Source: Vanilla planifolia (Eukaryota > Streptophyta > Magnoliopsida > Asparagales > Orchidaceae). Taken from it: a stretch of DNA of 64,000 nt. The stretch spans positions 31,881,130 through 31,945,129 of the forward strand of contig CM043874.1 of NCBI GenBank assembly GCA_023846275.1. The letters are read 5' to 3'. Under the pieces are notes generated by a model that was not told the DNA's origin, ran no database searches, and was given only the letters and a program-made list of their open reading frames with translations. The position numbers and the translations under genes were made by a program. Positions 33,985-46,699 of this stretch are shown in pieces (the first letter of the stretch is position 1; every line of letters starts with the position of its first letter).

Positions 33985-36900
33985 TATCAAATTTTATAAA
34001 GTGCCTACGAAAAAAAGAATATAAAAATACAAAATTTATCTTAAAAAGCTTTTACCAAAATTTAATTTGAAAAGCCAACATTTCAGTTTTGAATACCTTT
34101 TTTCTAAAAAGTGATTGCCAAAGTTTTGGTCAAAACGTTGTTTTCCTATGTCCAAACTTTCTTTGTATCAAATAGTTACGAAATAGCTTTCTAAGAAACT
34201 ATATTATTAGTTCATTATTAGGTAAGTTTGCATGAGTGTTGGAATGGATATTTGAATTAGATTTTTATGGATCTGGTTAGTGAGATGGCGTGCGAACTCT
34301 AGTGTTGTAACTTAGACCTATGTTTGTGTGTTGTGGATCAAGTCATGGGGTCGATGTAATGTTTGTGGTTCCTTTGTTATATCTGAGTTAGTGTGTCATA
34401 GATCATTTCAATGGGTTGACATGACATCAATAGTGTTGTGGATCAGATCCAGCTCAATGCATGGTGGAATGGGATTGTAGGTTAGCATAGTTTGGTAGAT
34501 CTGAGTTTGTTTGAGGTTTCTATAGACTATGTTGCCTTATATTGGTTTGTATTAGTAAACTTTATGTAGCAATTTTAGATGTGTTTGTAGGTCATATGAA
34601 CTTGTAATCTTGATCAGACCTGGAAGCTCCATTCATTGACCTATTTTAGGCAAACATGGTCTATGTAATCCCGAAGGTGTAATCATGCTGATGGTAAGCA
34701 ACATAGCAAGGCATTGACAAAAATAGGCCCAATACACCATCTTTTGGGTCCTTTCTCGTTCTTCATATGAATTTTGAGCCTTTTATAAATATTTAGGATC
34801 TATCTTAGTTTTGTATAACAAGAATAAAAATATTGATTGTCTAAAAGTTTGACAAATGTTTGATTAGTATCTTGGCATAAAAAATTCTAATTGATGTCCC
34901 CATTAAGAATCCTACAAAAGATTGTTTTCTTGGGTTGCATCACAAGAACTATAGCTCTTAGAAAATTTGTGTGTTCAATGTTCTAAAGATCCTACTTTGC
35001 ATGTTTTAAAAGCTTAGTAAATTGTTTATGATAATAATTGTTGGTCCCAAATGGCCCAACTTGTAGTAGCACCATTAATCACATTCTTTACAAGAAAAAA
35101 AGAAAAAAATAATAGTAGTATTAAAAACACAACTAGAGCATTTTAGTTGGATTAGTTTCTACCCAAGTGAACCATTGCAACACCAAGTTAAGAAAACATC
35201 ATAGGACCTTTTCCTAAGTAAACACACAACCACACATTGAGTATTTGTACCCTATTGCTAGTCAACAGCCCCTTGTACATTTTACTGATTGGAACATAAT
35301 TAAAGTTTGTGTCTTATTATGCTAAAGAGAAACTTTGTTGGGTCTTTGGGCATTAAACTTGGCCTTAACAAAGGCGGCTTCTTTTGTAACTTAAACCTAA
35401 TCAAGTTATAATTCTCAAAAACAACTCTCCTTGCTTAATCCTATAAATGTGACTTATGTTTAGAACTTAAAAAAAATAAGAAAGCATTCCCACAATCTTG
35501 CTGATGCTTGAGGTTGATGAGGCAATTATGTAGAACAATGAGCATTTCTTTTTCAATAAGACTTCCAATAAGTAGATGTAAGCTTTTGAAGTTTGCAAAG
35601 GTTTTAAAATTGTTTAATATTATTAAATTGATTTACTAAAGCCACAATAGATTTGATTGCATTAAGGAATGTTAGGTAGCATTATTTCCAAAATTCCCTA
35701 TTTAACAATAGTTATGAAAACTTTAGAATATTTTGCATTCATGAAGTCGATTTAATCCTTTCCAAATGTGAATTTAATATTAAACTTTCATAGAGATATG
35801 GTCAAGAGTACCCTATGAACATCAATAAATAATAAGTAATGGCTATGCAAATGTATCATTAGCATAATTGATTATATTGACTAATTATTAATAATTTCTA
35901 GTGAACTAGATGTACTTTGTGTTAGGAATATTTTCTATATGCATGTCTTGTTTTTGTTCATTATTCTTGACATTCCACACATATCTAGCAATGTTCTATC
36001 AATTTGTTTTTGTGTTTTAGGTTGAGTAGCATTGTTAGGCCAAGTGTTGTTTTTTTCTACACAAGGTCTACAAACATCTATTGGACACACCTTAGATTTG
36101 TGCCTATTTCAAAATACTAGAAGCCACTTAGATGCGTGTGTGTTGTAAATTTTCTTCAAGTCTATGCATTCAGTCATTATAATAGTTACATTTTTAAAAA
36201 ATTTTCAAACCATTTTATGAGTGAGTGAGGATACATTCGAATGACGTCTTTTAACATAATTTTAGAAACATAATACACACAAATTTAATCATATGAGATC
36301 TCTTTTGGCAAATATCCACATGTAAAAGTCTTCTCAAAATTAGTCTTAATTCTTTGACATTGTGAAGGATCTTTCTTTATTGCAATTTACATTTGATATC
36401 AACATTGTCGAGTTCTAGTTTGCACATAGACTTAAATATTGGAGGGCATATGCTACACTTCCTTGTCTTGTCTTTTTCTTCCTTCATTATTCTTATTGTT
36501 TATGGAATTAGAGCTAAATTCAGTTCTAACTATAAGATTCCTATCATATCTATCTTCACTATTAATTATTTTCTTGCCAAAGTCAATTTTGTGTTATTCA
36601 AATGGCAATGATTATCCACAACAACTACATTTTGTATTGTCACAGTTTGTCGTACTTTCCTTGTTATTAGCAATTTTTTCTAACCCACATCATGGCACTA
36701 AGTCATTGCTTTTTGCATTACATATATGATGACAACACATTGTTATGTGCTTTCCTCAAATTATTCTTGATCAATAGTACTTCAGCAACCACACTCATGG
36801 CCTTGCTATATTGCCTATGTGGCATAATCTTATTATGCATCATATTGACCAAGTAGCTTATAGGTGAGCAGTAGTTGCAAGTGACTTGTATCCTTTAACC

Positions 36901-38960
36901 TCAAACTAATTAATAACTTTGCTAAGTAATTACATTTGACTACTTCAACATAAATTGAAATTAAAAATGGCTTATTAAAGGTCAAATCCTCTTTCTAGAT
37001 TATTTCTAGCTTAGTTTGGAAGCAAGTTTTCAAAAAATTTATCATTGAAATTTTACCATGTTTTGATGTAATTCTTATGCTACTAGTGACTTGCTTTCAT
37101 TTTTCTTTAGGTTTATATTTGTATTTATCAAAATAAGTTGGCAAATTCTTGTTAATTTTAGTGTTATTTTATGAAAGTTATCATTCTTGAAAAACATTCA
37201 CTTCCATTCAATATCGTAAACATGTGCATCTATAATTATGATTTAGTTACATGCATTTCAATTACACTCAAACATAAAATGAATTTTGTTATACATTTAT
37301 TGTATTATATTACTTAATCCACTATCAGAATCCATTTGATTATTACATGAATTCTCTTAGTTTCTTTAATATTAAAAATTGTGTCAGTAGCTATAATTTT
37401 TATTAATGAGAATATTTTTATTTATTAGGGATTATCATTGTTACTTACATCTACAATATTAATCATATTGTCCCTCTTTTAACACACATTAATGAACTTT
37501 CATAAATCTATTTATCTTAAAATCGCTCCAACAAACTATATTGTTATCAACTTTGGAAATTTCTTAATATTTCGTGTGACAAATTTATATGGTAACATTT
37601 ATATTATACTTGGAAGAACTTAGTTGTGTTGGTAGGTGCTTGACACTTTGATCAAGTAATCTCTATGACTTAAAATGTTGATCTTATTGTTAAACAGTTC
37701 ATGTTTACATTTCATCGATGAAAATCAACTAAGTGAAGATTTGACTTTCTTTGATGCAAATGCAAATGTGAAGAACTTCAAAAAATTCAACCACTTATAT
37801 CAACTCTAAATGAAACTTATCAACATCTTAATGATGTCCTCCTCATTTTACTTCTTATTATAGTAGAAAAACTTTAGAGCATTACCTTTCTGAAATAAAT
37901 CAACCTGAGTTTCTCTAGTTTAATATTATTCAAAAATAGGGTGTCGAAGGATAAAGAAGTTGAATTTGTGTTACTTCAAAAAATTTTCTTTCCCTTAATT
38001 TAGAATATAACCCTAAGCATAAAAGTTTATCTGCATATATATATATGCATTATCTTTTTGGACAAAATGATTTGTCACACTTTTAAAATAAATGTTGAAC
38101 TCAGTGAATACTCTAAGAGTATAAATATCTAGCGTATGTGACCTCTTTGTTTGTTTAACTAATATAAGACAAGTTGTAATCAGAGACTTTTTAATGATCA
38201 TATACCAATAATGTTTTCATAATTACAACTATATAATTTATTTGTATGCAATTTTTATGTATAAGGAAAGTTTTTTTTTATAAATGGAAATTAATCTTTT
38301 GATAGATGAATTCTGTTATGAACAATTAAAATACTTTTAAGAATGGAAATATGAAATTGGCATTATAATATTTGATTTCACCATCATTGAGATTTTTGAC
38401 AGAAGCATGCAATTATAGTGGAGGGCATTTGTTGGCCTTGCTTCCATTTCCTTTACTCTTTGTCCATGTTTCTTAATCTTTGAGGCATAAGGGAAACACC
38501 TAAATCTAGTTGTTGGATTTCCATCTACTTTCTTGTTTCATCAATCTTGTTCTATTTTTTATTTGCAATAAAATATTTATCATTTTTTTATGTATTATAT
38601 ATTTTTTTAAACAATATGATATTAAATTATTATTAATAACTTAAATGTTTTTTCCAATTATTTTTTGTTTGCATTTTTTATTTTTTATTTTTCTTAACAT
38701 ATGTGTTACATTTTTTACAATAAATTTTACGTTATATGTTTATTATTTTTAGATATGTTGTAGGATCTACTATTCTCATTTTTTTTACTTCTAGAAAGCA
38801 TTAGTCCCACCTTTTTTTTGATAAAAGGTGTTTTCTTGTCGCATTGTATTTATGTTGTGCTATGAATAAGTTTGTAATATTATATATTTTTGTTCATATT
38901 TTCTTTTACTTTTTATAATTTGTTTCCTTTTTTAACTTTTTTTATTTCTTATGTTCGCAA
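33985..38960 (-). repeat. Family O repeat, right copy (most complete)
   Basis: On the minus strand it aligns with 3,962-7,861 and, through 34,850-36,900, with the middle copy at 16,560-20,125. It keeps the 1.09 kb absent from the left copy. Frames at 36,393-36,611 and 36,439-36,729 are antisense to the direction shared by all copies and overlap each other, so I treat them as chance. No terminal repeats or known domain seen. Confidence 0.7.
38034..38048. repeat. (AT)n microsatellite
   Basis: A short CATATATATATATATGCA palindromic run within the right family O copy. Confidence 0.85.
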
Positions 38961-41900
38961 TTATATGTTAGTTTTTAATTTGTTTTATAATTTGAATGCT
39001 ATATATTTTTAATAACCTATATAATTTTTTATTTTTCTGGTTTTTACAATTTTAAATTTTGATAATTTTAATAACAAATTTCTTTTTCCTTGTTATATGT
39101 AAAAGCATTTTTGCCATTTGTTTATAATTTTGATTAGTTTAGACATTTTGGTATTGCAATAATTTTACTCTCCACTTTGCAAATCTCTTTAGTGCTTTCC
39201 AAACTTTAAAAATAAAAAAAATTAAATAGATTAAATGCTAGAATAATTTTATTATCTGAATGATACTCTATTAATTTTATTTAAATTATATTTTCATTTC
39301 ATTAACATATTTCTTAGCTTTCGAACCAAAAATAATTATTAATTAATAAATTATAAATAAATCATTTAGTATTTTAAATATTGAATATTATTTTACAAAA
39401 AAAAATATTTCAATTTTAATAAAAAAATAAAAATTGTGAAGAAATTATGATTAATCAATTTTTAAAATATTAAAATTAATTCCTAATAACTAAAAAAGGA
39501 TTTTTTTAATAATAAATTTGTGGAAAATATGCTAATTGAATCAAAGATATACATAATATATTTAGGGAAATTAAATGAATAAGTTATGATGATATTTGTA
39601 ATATTTTCATATAAGTACAAATTCATGATAGAAAACATTTTTGTATTATAAATTTCCTAAAATATTTGTAAAAGTAAATATAGTTATAAAAATATTATGA
39701 GGGTAATACTATTTTGTAAATCTGTCATACTTTGAAAATTTTGTTGTTGCTAATGTCTACAATTTAAAAATGTTAATAAAACCATAAAGGGAAAAATAAA
39801 TAAGCAAGATAAAATATTTTTAAAATTAAAAATATTGCATGAAAGAACTAGTGAAAACTTAGCTAAATAATAAAAAAACATTATCCTATCAAAAACATAT
39901 ATTAAAAATATTAAACGATACAAATGTGTAGAACACCATAAATTAAATATCATAATAGAAAATAATAAATCAAATACCATTTCAATAAAACTTTTGTTAA
40001 GTAAAAAAAGGCAAATCATTACGAAATAAGTTCAACTATATTTTTAAACAATGTGAATTATGTATTAAAATTTTTTTTATAAATGAATCACGACAAATAT
40101 GTGAATTTAAAAAAATAAAAGTGCTACAAAACAATGAAATAATTAAAAATGATTTAAATAATTATTGCTAGAAGCTTTGCAATGAACAAAAATTTTCTTA
40201 GTAATTAGAAATATGTTATTGTTAAAATTCTTAAATAATTGACTAAAACATGATTATTAAATTAATTAAATGATTTAATATTTGATTGTTATGTTCAACA
40301 TATATCGTGTAGTGACAACAAAATTTCAACAAATTATAATTTAAAAATATTTTAATAAATAAATAAATGAATAAATAATTTAGATTATAATTGAATATTA
40401 TTGATAAATTTAAAATATACAAAACTATTTTCAATAAAGTGTAACAAAAAGTTTTGAATTAAATAGAAACTACTTTCCGTTTTATGAGATTAAAATGAAA
40501 GAGAAAGAAAATCTTAGCAAGTAAATTTCCTCCATTTAAAACAATATTGACAATATCTAAACATAATAATATACTAAAATATAAATTTTTTATAATAAAA
40601 AATTAAATTTTATTTTAATAACTTCTAGTTTTAAATAAAGTGAAATAAAAAATATTGCACAATATTTATATATATTCCAAAAAGCGAATTGTTTTCTTTG
40701 TAGTTAAATATTAAATATTGAAAATGTAAGGAATTTTTCATGAACATCTTTTCAAAAATAAGAAAGTGATAGATTTTTTAAAAAAATATCACATGAAAAA
40801 TAATTAGTTAAAAATATACCTTTCATATGGTTGCAAAAATACAAAAACATAAAAATGTACCATTATCCTATAAAAGTACTATATGTAATTCTAATATTTA
40901 CAAACATAGTAAAACAATTCCGAAAGAAACAAGTAACAAAATTTTCTCATTGCAAATAAAAAAATCAAAGAGTTGATAAATATATAAAATCAATAATTCA
41001 AGAAAGTACTTTGCCACAAATAATCTATATGCATAATATTTTTGCAACAAATATTTCGCATATTGATTGTTCGGAAATTTTGAAATATAAACAAATTTGT
41101 AATACTTTCTGAAAAAAGTTTCCCTAAAACTTTTAATACAAAATAATCTTGAAATATAAAATAAAACTATTTTTAAATAAAAATACGAAAATTTAAAATA
41201 GAAAATTAACTGAAAAATATTCAATTTTAGAATATGTTTTCTAATTTAAATAAATATTTTAATTTTAAATATTTAAATAAGAAAGTTTTAATGATTCAAA
41301 ACATTTAGATTGTGTAATGTAAATGAGCAAAAGAAGAAATTGAACATGTGAAACATAAATGATATAATATAAATTAAATAATTACAAGTTATTTGAAATC
41401 CTTTCAATTAAAATAGAAACATCATAGATGTTAAACAATATTTAAATTATTGGTACAAAATATTGAAAGAATTTACATAATATGAAAAACTTATAGAAAC
41501 TTAACTATTTTGTATATAAATAATATAATCATTAAAAATAATGTATCAACAAAGTGTTTTCTAATTGATATAGTATAATAAATAGCTAATCATTATTAAA
41601 AATATTTAAATATTTAAAGAAATGTTTAATTTAAAATAATAGTTGGTTAAATAAGACGTGCTAACATTAAATAAAAAAGGTAAAAAAATAAAAAATGAAA
41701 TGTAAATATAAAAAAAATATTTAAAATATTTGGTAAATTTGAACAATACTTAACAAAGTTGCATAATAACATAAGCATAGAAATATTTTGTTATTGTAAT
41801 TAAAAAAATAATAATATTGAAACATATAAAAATAGTTATGATAATTGAAAATTTAAGCTATCCATAACTTAGTTACAAAATTGTCCTCATTAAAAGGGAA

Positions 41901-44580
41901 ATAGTTTTAAAAAAAATAATTTATTGATTGGAAATTGTTAAAAGAAAGGTAATATAATGCTTGAATAATTAGTGTGCTCTTACAACAAATAGGCACAACC
42001 AGCTCATCTGCAATGATGCTTAAGGTCCATATAAAGAAGATATAAAACCTTCTTAAAATGCCTTTCACATCAATATTTAATCTCTCTCAGTTTAGATAAA
42101 GGTGTTGTACAAAAATTACGAAGCAAATGTTTACCTCTCGTATTTGATCTAGATAATAATAATTATTAAGATTGATCATTGTTTTCATACTGTTGAGATA
42201 AGGTGCTAAGTTTTGTTGCACACTTTTATCTTCTATTAAATTTTTTAGTATTATGATATTATGAATCTCAGTATATTATTTTATTAAAAATTTAAAATTA
42301 TTTTGAATTTTCAAGTATTTATTACTTATAATTATATAATTATTTATTTTGGAGAACTTATATTTCTTTATTTATGACATGTTATATTATTAGCTATTTT
42401 TTTTAATTCCTCAATGATTTTCAATTACACTAATTTGATGGTTATAGTTTCAATTATGACACCTCCAAAAACTTTGCAAGCATTTTCTATAATATCATAA
42501 GCTTTTTATCATTTCAGATGATTTTACAATATTTTAAAATTTGACCTTTCCATAAAAATGACATATTTTGTATGCTTGAGGGGTACAAAAGTTTTTTTAC
42601 AACATTTATAAATAAAGTTAATTTTTAAAATTGTTTATTGAGTTTTTTTTTATTTTTTTCTCCTTTTATAATTTCGTTGATTTCTATTTTTATCTTTTAT
42701 GAAAAACATTTCTTCAAAATAGTTCAAAATTTTTATTTGCTTAAAAATTAATTTTATACTTGTCATTTATGACAAAAGAAATGTTTTGTCAATAATACCA
42801 TAATTACAAATACTTTTTAGGAAAATGAAAATATCTATAGATATAAAAACAATATAAGATATTATACCTTCTATAATATTATATATTAAAATTATGTAGA
42901 TAATATGTAAGTAGAAAACAATATTCATTAAATATAATATTTGGTCAAGACAATTAAAAATTTAAATTTTATAAAAATATTTCAAATAATTATCACGCAA
43001 AATTAATTATTGATAAGTTTTAGTGAAAGAAAAAGCATTTAAAAAATAATGAATGAACAAAGGTATTCAATACCTTCATGGAATAGTCCAAATAAAAAAT
43101 AATAAAAAATAGAATATAAATTTAATAAGCTGGAACAAAAAGAATTAAATTAATATAAAACATTAAAAGGCATTTAACGATAAATAAGTTTATGTTGTTA
43201 AAAACTAGTTGCATAGTGTGCTAAATATTTTTTTATTAAATTAATCATGAAAAAATAAGTAATTTTTAAAAATAATAAACAAAACGAAATTATTAAGGTA
43301 ATAATTTTTTTTAAAAAAATATATAGAATATGCATTATATATCAATAGAATTCTTTTTGCAACACAATGATAAAATTGTGTTTGCAAAAATGTTAGTTCT
43401 CATGCAAACCTTTTAAATAGAAGTTATAATAATAATTTAGATTTCAATAAATGAACTAACATGAACACTATGATTTGCAAATGTATAAATTATGAAAGCA
43501 CAAACATAGCAAAAAATTTGAGAGGTAAAGCTTGAAAAGTATTATCGATAAAAAAATTTTCAAAAAAAGAAATATGTCAAGATTAAGTACAAAATAAAGT
43601 ATTTAAGTGATTGAAAGATATGGTTACTAATATAAAAGACAAATATCTATCATTTATTAAAAATAATAAAAAATACAAGAGAACTTCTTATTAATGACTT
43701 ATTTAAAATGCTTAACTATTTTTCTATTTAAAGTCAGTCAAAAAGATTTTCAATAAAATAAGCTTGATAAAAAAATTTCTATAATAGGATAGAAGAAATA
43801 ATAAAATATGATAAAAGGAATTCATTAACATAAAAAATTTTACATTATAGATATGATGGTTATCACATATCAAAAAATATTCATAGTAATGCAATAATGA
43901 TTTCTATCTCATTTGTAAACGAAAATTAAAAGTCATAAGAAAGAATAGTACAATATTATGATGCTAGTGCAAATAAAATAGGGTAAAAGATTCACAAATT
44001 ATGAAATTATTAAGTTTATAAAAAGCTATTCACAAGAAACAAAATGTATGTAATTGCAATAAACAAAAATGATAACAAAACTTAATAGCAATCTCCAATA
44101 TATGGACAACATGATAATAAATCTTTTCTATAGTACCAATTTATAAGTTAACAAAGTTTCGTACACAAATGGAACACATTGATGCTTGACTATAAAAAAA
44201 TCCATTTCATTCTTATTCTACACATGGTTATATCAATATATTTAGTCAATTGACTTATTCTTCCAACATTAATCTCCTTCCAGTTGTTCACCTATGATAT
44301 CTACAAGCAAAGCAATATAATCAATTAGTATTCCATTTAATTAGATTATTAACATAAAAATATGTTAAGAGTATTCCTCTTGGTACCCGTAACCTCTTTT
44401 TTTTATGATTACTAATGATCTAAGTTTATAATATCATAATTGAGTGTAGTATAAGAAAATATTTGTTGGATATTATCAAGTGAAGTTAGATTTGGAAGTA
44501 ATTGAAACATACCGATGAGCTCTTCTTCACTCAAGGAACTTTACTTAAGATCAAGCTTAATTTCTCCCAATTTTGACAAC
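38960..44580. other. AT-rich intergenic stretch, nothing recognised
   Basis: About 5.6 kb of very AT-rich sequence with many A/T homopolymer runs. Frames at 39,750-40,019, 40,243-40,434 and 40,898-41,224 (minus) translate to Phe/Ile/Leu/Tyr/Asn-rich strings typical of random AT-rich DNA. A short patch at about 41,970-42,130 is less AT-rich but I could not assign it. Confidence 0.7.
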
Positions 44581-44599
44581 ATAAAAAATCACCTAATAA

Positions 44600-45975
44600 T
44601 ATGGAGTAAACCTTTATTATGAAGCTTTGTTATAGTGGTAACTATGCATGTCGCTAAAAACAAATTGAATGTCCACCAAGTTTCATTTTACGTGGTCCCT
44701 GACGAAATGGTGTTTAAAATTAATTTGTTTAGTCTTATAGTACTTTATAAAGGTTTGAGTAAGAAAATGATAGCCAATATTTTTTGGGGATATTTTGTAA
44801 TTGTAATCACATGTAATCTAATTGCCTTTTGAAACCCAAAGCTTTGGCTAAAGTCCTCCCAATGCTATATATTGTTGTTCATTTCTTGCTAAAGCAATAA
44901 ATTTTCTTGTTAGGTCATGAGTTTAAAATGTTTCAAAAAATGATTAAATGTCTATAATGTTTTTCTTATCTATTTGAGAGCTACATAATATTTGTAGCCA
45001 TATCCCATAAAATGATGGCATAATTGAAAATTGGGATGAGAAAATCTTTAATATCATTTTGTCAAGAAAGTAGCAAAATATTCTTTTTATAGCTTCTTGT
45101 TGGAATTCCTTGGGGCCTAATTGAAATTGATCAAAGTATTACCATAGTAAATTCAATGTTAGATCTTCTTATAGTTAAGTAAAGAACATATCACCCCATG
45201 GTATACACAAAATACTATTGGTTTTCCTTTCTGAGGTTTATTTAGTTGTATGGTAGGGACCCTTGAAAGTAGAAATGCATTTGTGTTTCTTAAGATCAAG
45301 CAATTTTAACATCTCATTTATATATTTCATTTAAGATAAAAGGATACCTTTCTTATTCTACTTAACTTTTAATCTGAGAAAATAGATGACATAACCCATA
45401 TATTGATCTCTAATCCAACACCCATAAGCTTACTAAATCATTATGATGAGTCCAAGTTGGAAATGCAAATATGATATCGTCTAGATAATCTTGGATTAGA
45501 AGAAGTTCATCAGCATAGTTCTTGGTAAACAAAGTTATATCTCTATACACCCATCTTGAAATAATGCTTGAGTAGATCTCTACTAAGTACGTAATACCAA
45601 GATCTTTGTTCATGATACATTTCATGTAATCCTTTCAATAGCTTTTCCACATGAATTTTATGAAGATAACATTGAATGGAATCCAATTATTCAACATGCA
45701 CTTTCTCCTAAACAACAACATTTAAGAAGGTTCTCTTAACATCCATTTAGTATAATTTTAGTAACTTGTAACAAGAAAAAGTTAAAAATGACCCTGTTGC
45801 CTTCAACCTTAACATTGGTTCAAGTATTCCTTCTAAGCTTAATCCTTCTAGTTAATTATAACCGTTTGCTACTAGCATTCCCTTATTTTGAATGAAAACT
45901 ACACCATCATTTACTTTTTATTTTTGAGTACACTTATTTTTTCCACAATAATGTGGTAATTATCCTGTCTTTTAA
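44600..45975 (-). pseudogene. Ty1/copia reverse transcriptase and RNase H remnant
   Basis: On the minus strand, in order: GVVFIQNKGMLVANGYN (about 45,915-45,860; family NKARLVAQGYxQ); KLYxMDVKRTFLN (about 45,759-45,722; family QMDVKSAFLNG); LLKGLHEMYHEQRSWYYVL (family LxKALYGLKQAPRAWY); LLLIQDYLDDIIF (about 45,510-45,467), the RT active-site YVDD box with YLDD; MKYINEMLKLLDLKKHK (about 45,330-45,265); LLYLTIRRSNIEFT (about 45,180-45,140; family LLYLTxTRPDIxFxV); and the RNase H end HHFVRDHVK (about 44,712-44,687). Motif order fits Ty1/copia exactly. At least two frameshifts and several stops separate them. No integrase was found upstream. Confidence 0.88.
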
Positions 45976-46199
45976 TTCCAAAACATTCACTCTCATAAAC
46001 AAGTTGAAACCATCCAGCATGGACGCATAAAAAATTCTTTCCTCAAATCTTCACATGGTTTTTGTAGTACAAATTTTAAAATAGTTGCAACATATATAAT
46101 CTCTCTTTAAAGAAAGGAATTAGTTTTCACTCAAAAAGAGAGGTCACTTAAGATTGCATCTCTAAGGTAGTTTTCATTCTATACTAACTCCTTTGATAA

Positions 46200-46640
46200 A
46201 ACTATTTCCTCATTTTTTAACTTTTAACATCTCATTTATGTACTTTATTTAAGATCAAAGATACCGTTTTTTTATCCTAGTTAATTTGCAATTTGAGAAA
46301 ATTTAAACCTGACTGATTATGTTCATCTCAAATCTTACACCCTCATTCTTACCAAATTGTTTGCAAAAGTGATGGTTTATTGACAAAATATATTGGATTA
46401 GAAGAAGCTAATAAGTACAATCTTCGATGAACAAAATCCAACATATATTCTCATACTGAATTAATATTTAGGTACAAATCTACAAATTTTGTCATACCTG
46501 AATCTTTGATTGTCATCAAATTTTTTTACAAAGCCTTCCATGTATTCTAAATCTACTTCTTTTCTTTGATGAATATTTTATCAAACACCACTTGAGTAGA
46601 TTCCAATCTGACTAAGTTTTTTTAATAAATTGCTAATTGG
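46200..46640 (-). pseudogene. Second, partial Ty1/copia RT fragment
   Basis: On the minus strand this aligns with 45,300-45,690: the LLKGLHEMYHEQ region appears as MEGFVKKFDDNQ, and the plus-strand phrase TTTTAACATCTCATTTAT at 46,224 repeats 45,306. It lies directly upstream, in element direction, of the main fragment, which begins with an earlier part of RT. A stretch of about 400 bases of RT is thus present twice in the same orientation. The YVDD box is not readable here. Confidence 0.7.
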
Positions 46641-46699
46641 TTTATGTATTTGAAGAATATTATGTTGAGATAAGTTCTATTAACTTTGTTTCTAATCTC

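Larger units (their letters stand above)
25645..38960 (-). repeat. Right arm of the large imperfect inverted repeat
   Basis: This is the reverse-complement partner of 3,962-15,890. It is longer mainly because it keeps about 1.09 kb (34,850-35,935) that the left arm lost. Its inner edge stops at about 25,645, where a family P LTR-like unit abuts it. The left arm instead continues through the rest of repeat Q to about 16,555. Its outer edge fades at about 38,960; the sequence beyond has no partner because the left arm ends at the GAA tract there. Confidence 0.9.

Noticed and set aside
36393-36729. Two overlapping hydrophobic frames as a membrane protein
   Set aside because: They overlap in different frames, run opposite to the direction shared by the repeat copies, and their hydrophobicity follows from T-rich codons.
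3962-38960. The whole inverted repeat as giant terminal inverted repeats of one DNA transposon (Maverick/Polinton-like)
   Set aside because: The arms contain nested retrotransposon and unrelated repeat sequence, the spacer shows no polymerase B, integrase or capsid gene, and one arm end is a microsatellite. A segmental inverted duplication explains it better.
3962-38960. Assembly artefact creating a false mirror
   Set aside because: The arms differ by many substitutions, a 1.09 kb deletion, an LTR-end deletion and different inner ends. A false join would give near-identical arms.
39750-41224. Minus-strand frames rich in Phe, Ile, Tyr and Asn
   Set aside because: Typical of random AT-rich DNA; no domain, no conservation within the window.
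44635-44832. 65-codon plus-strand frame
   Set aside because: It is the antisense of the copia RNase H remnant, whose minus-strand motifs are clear.
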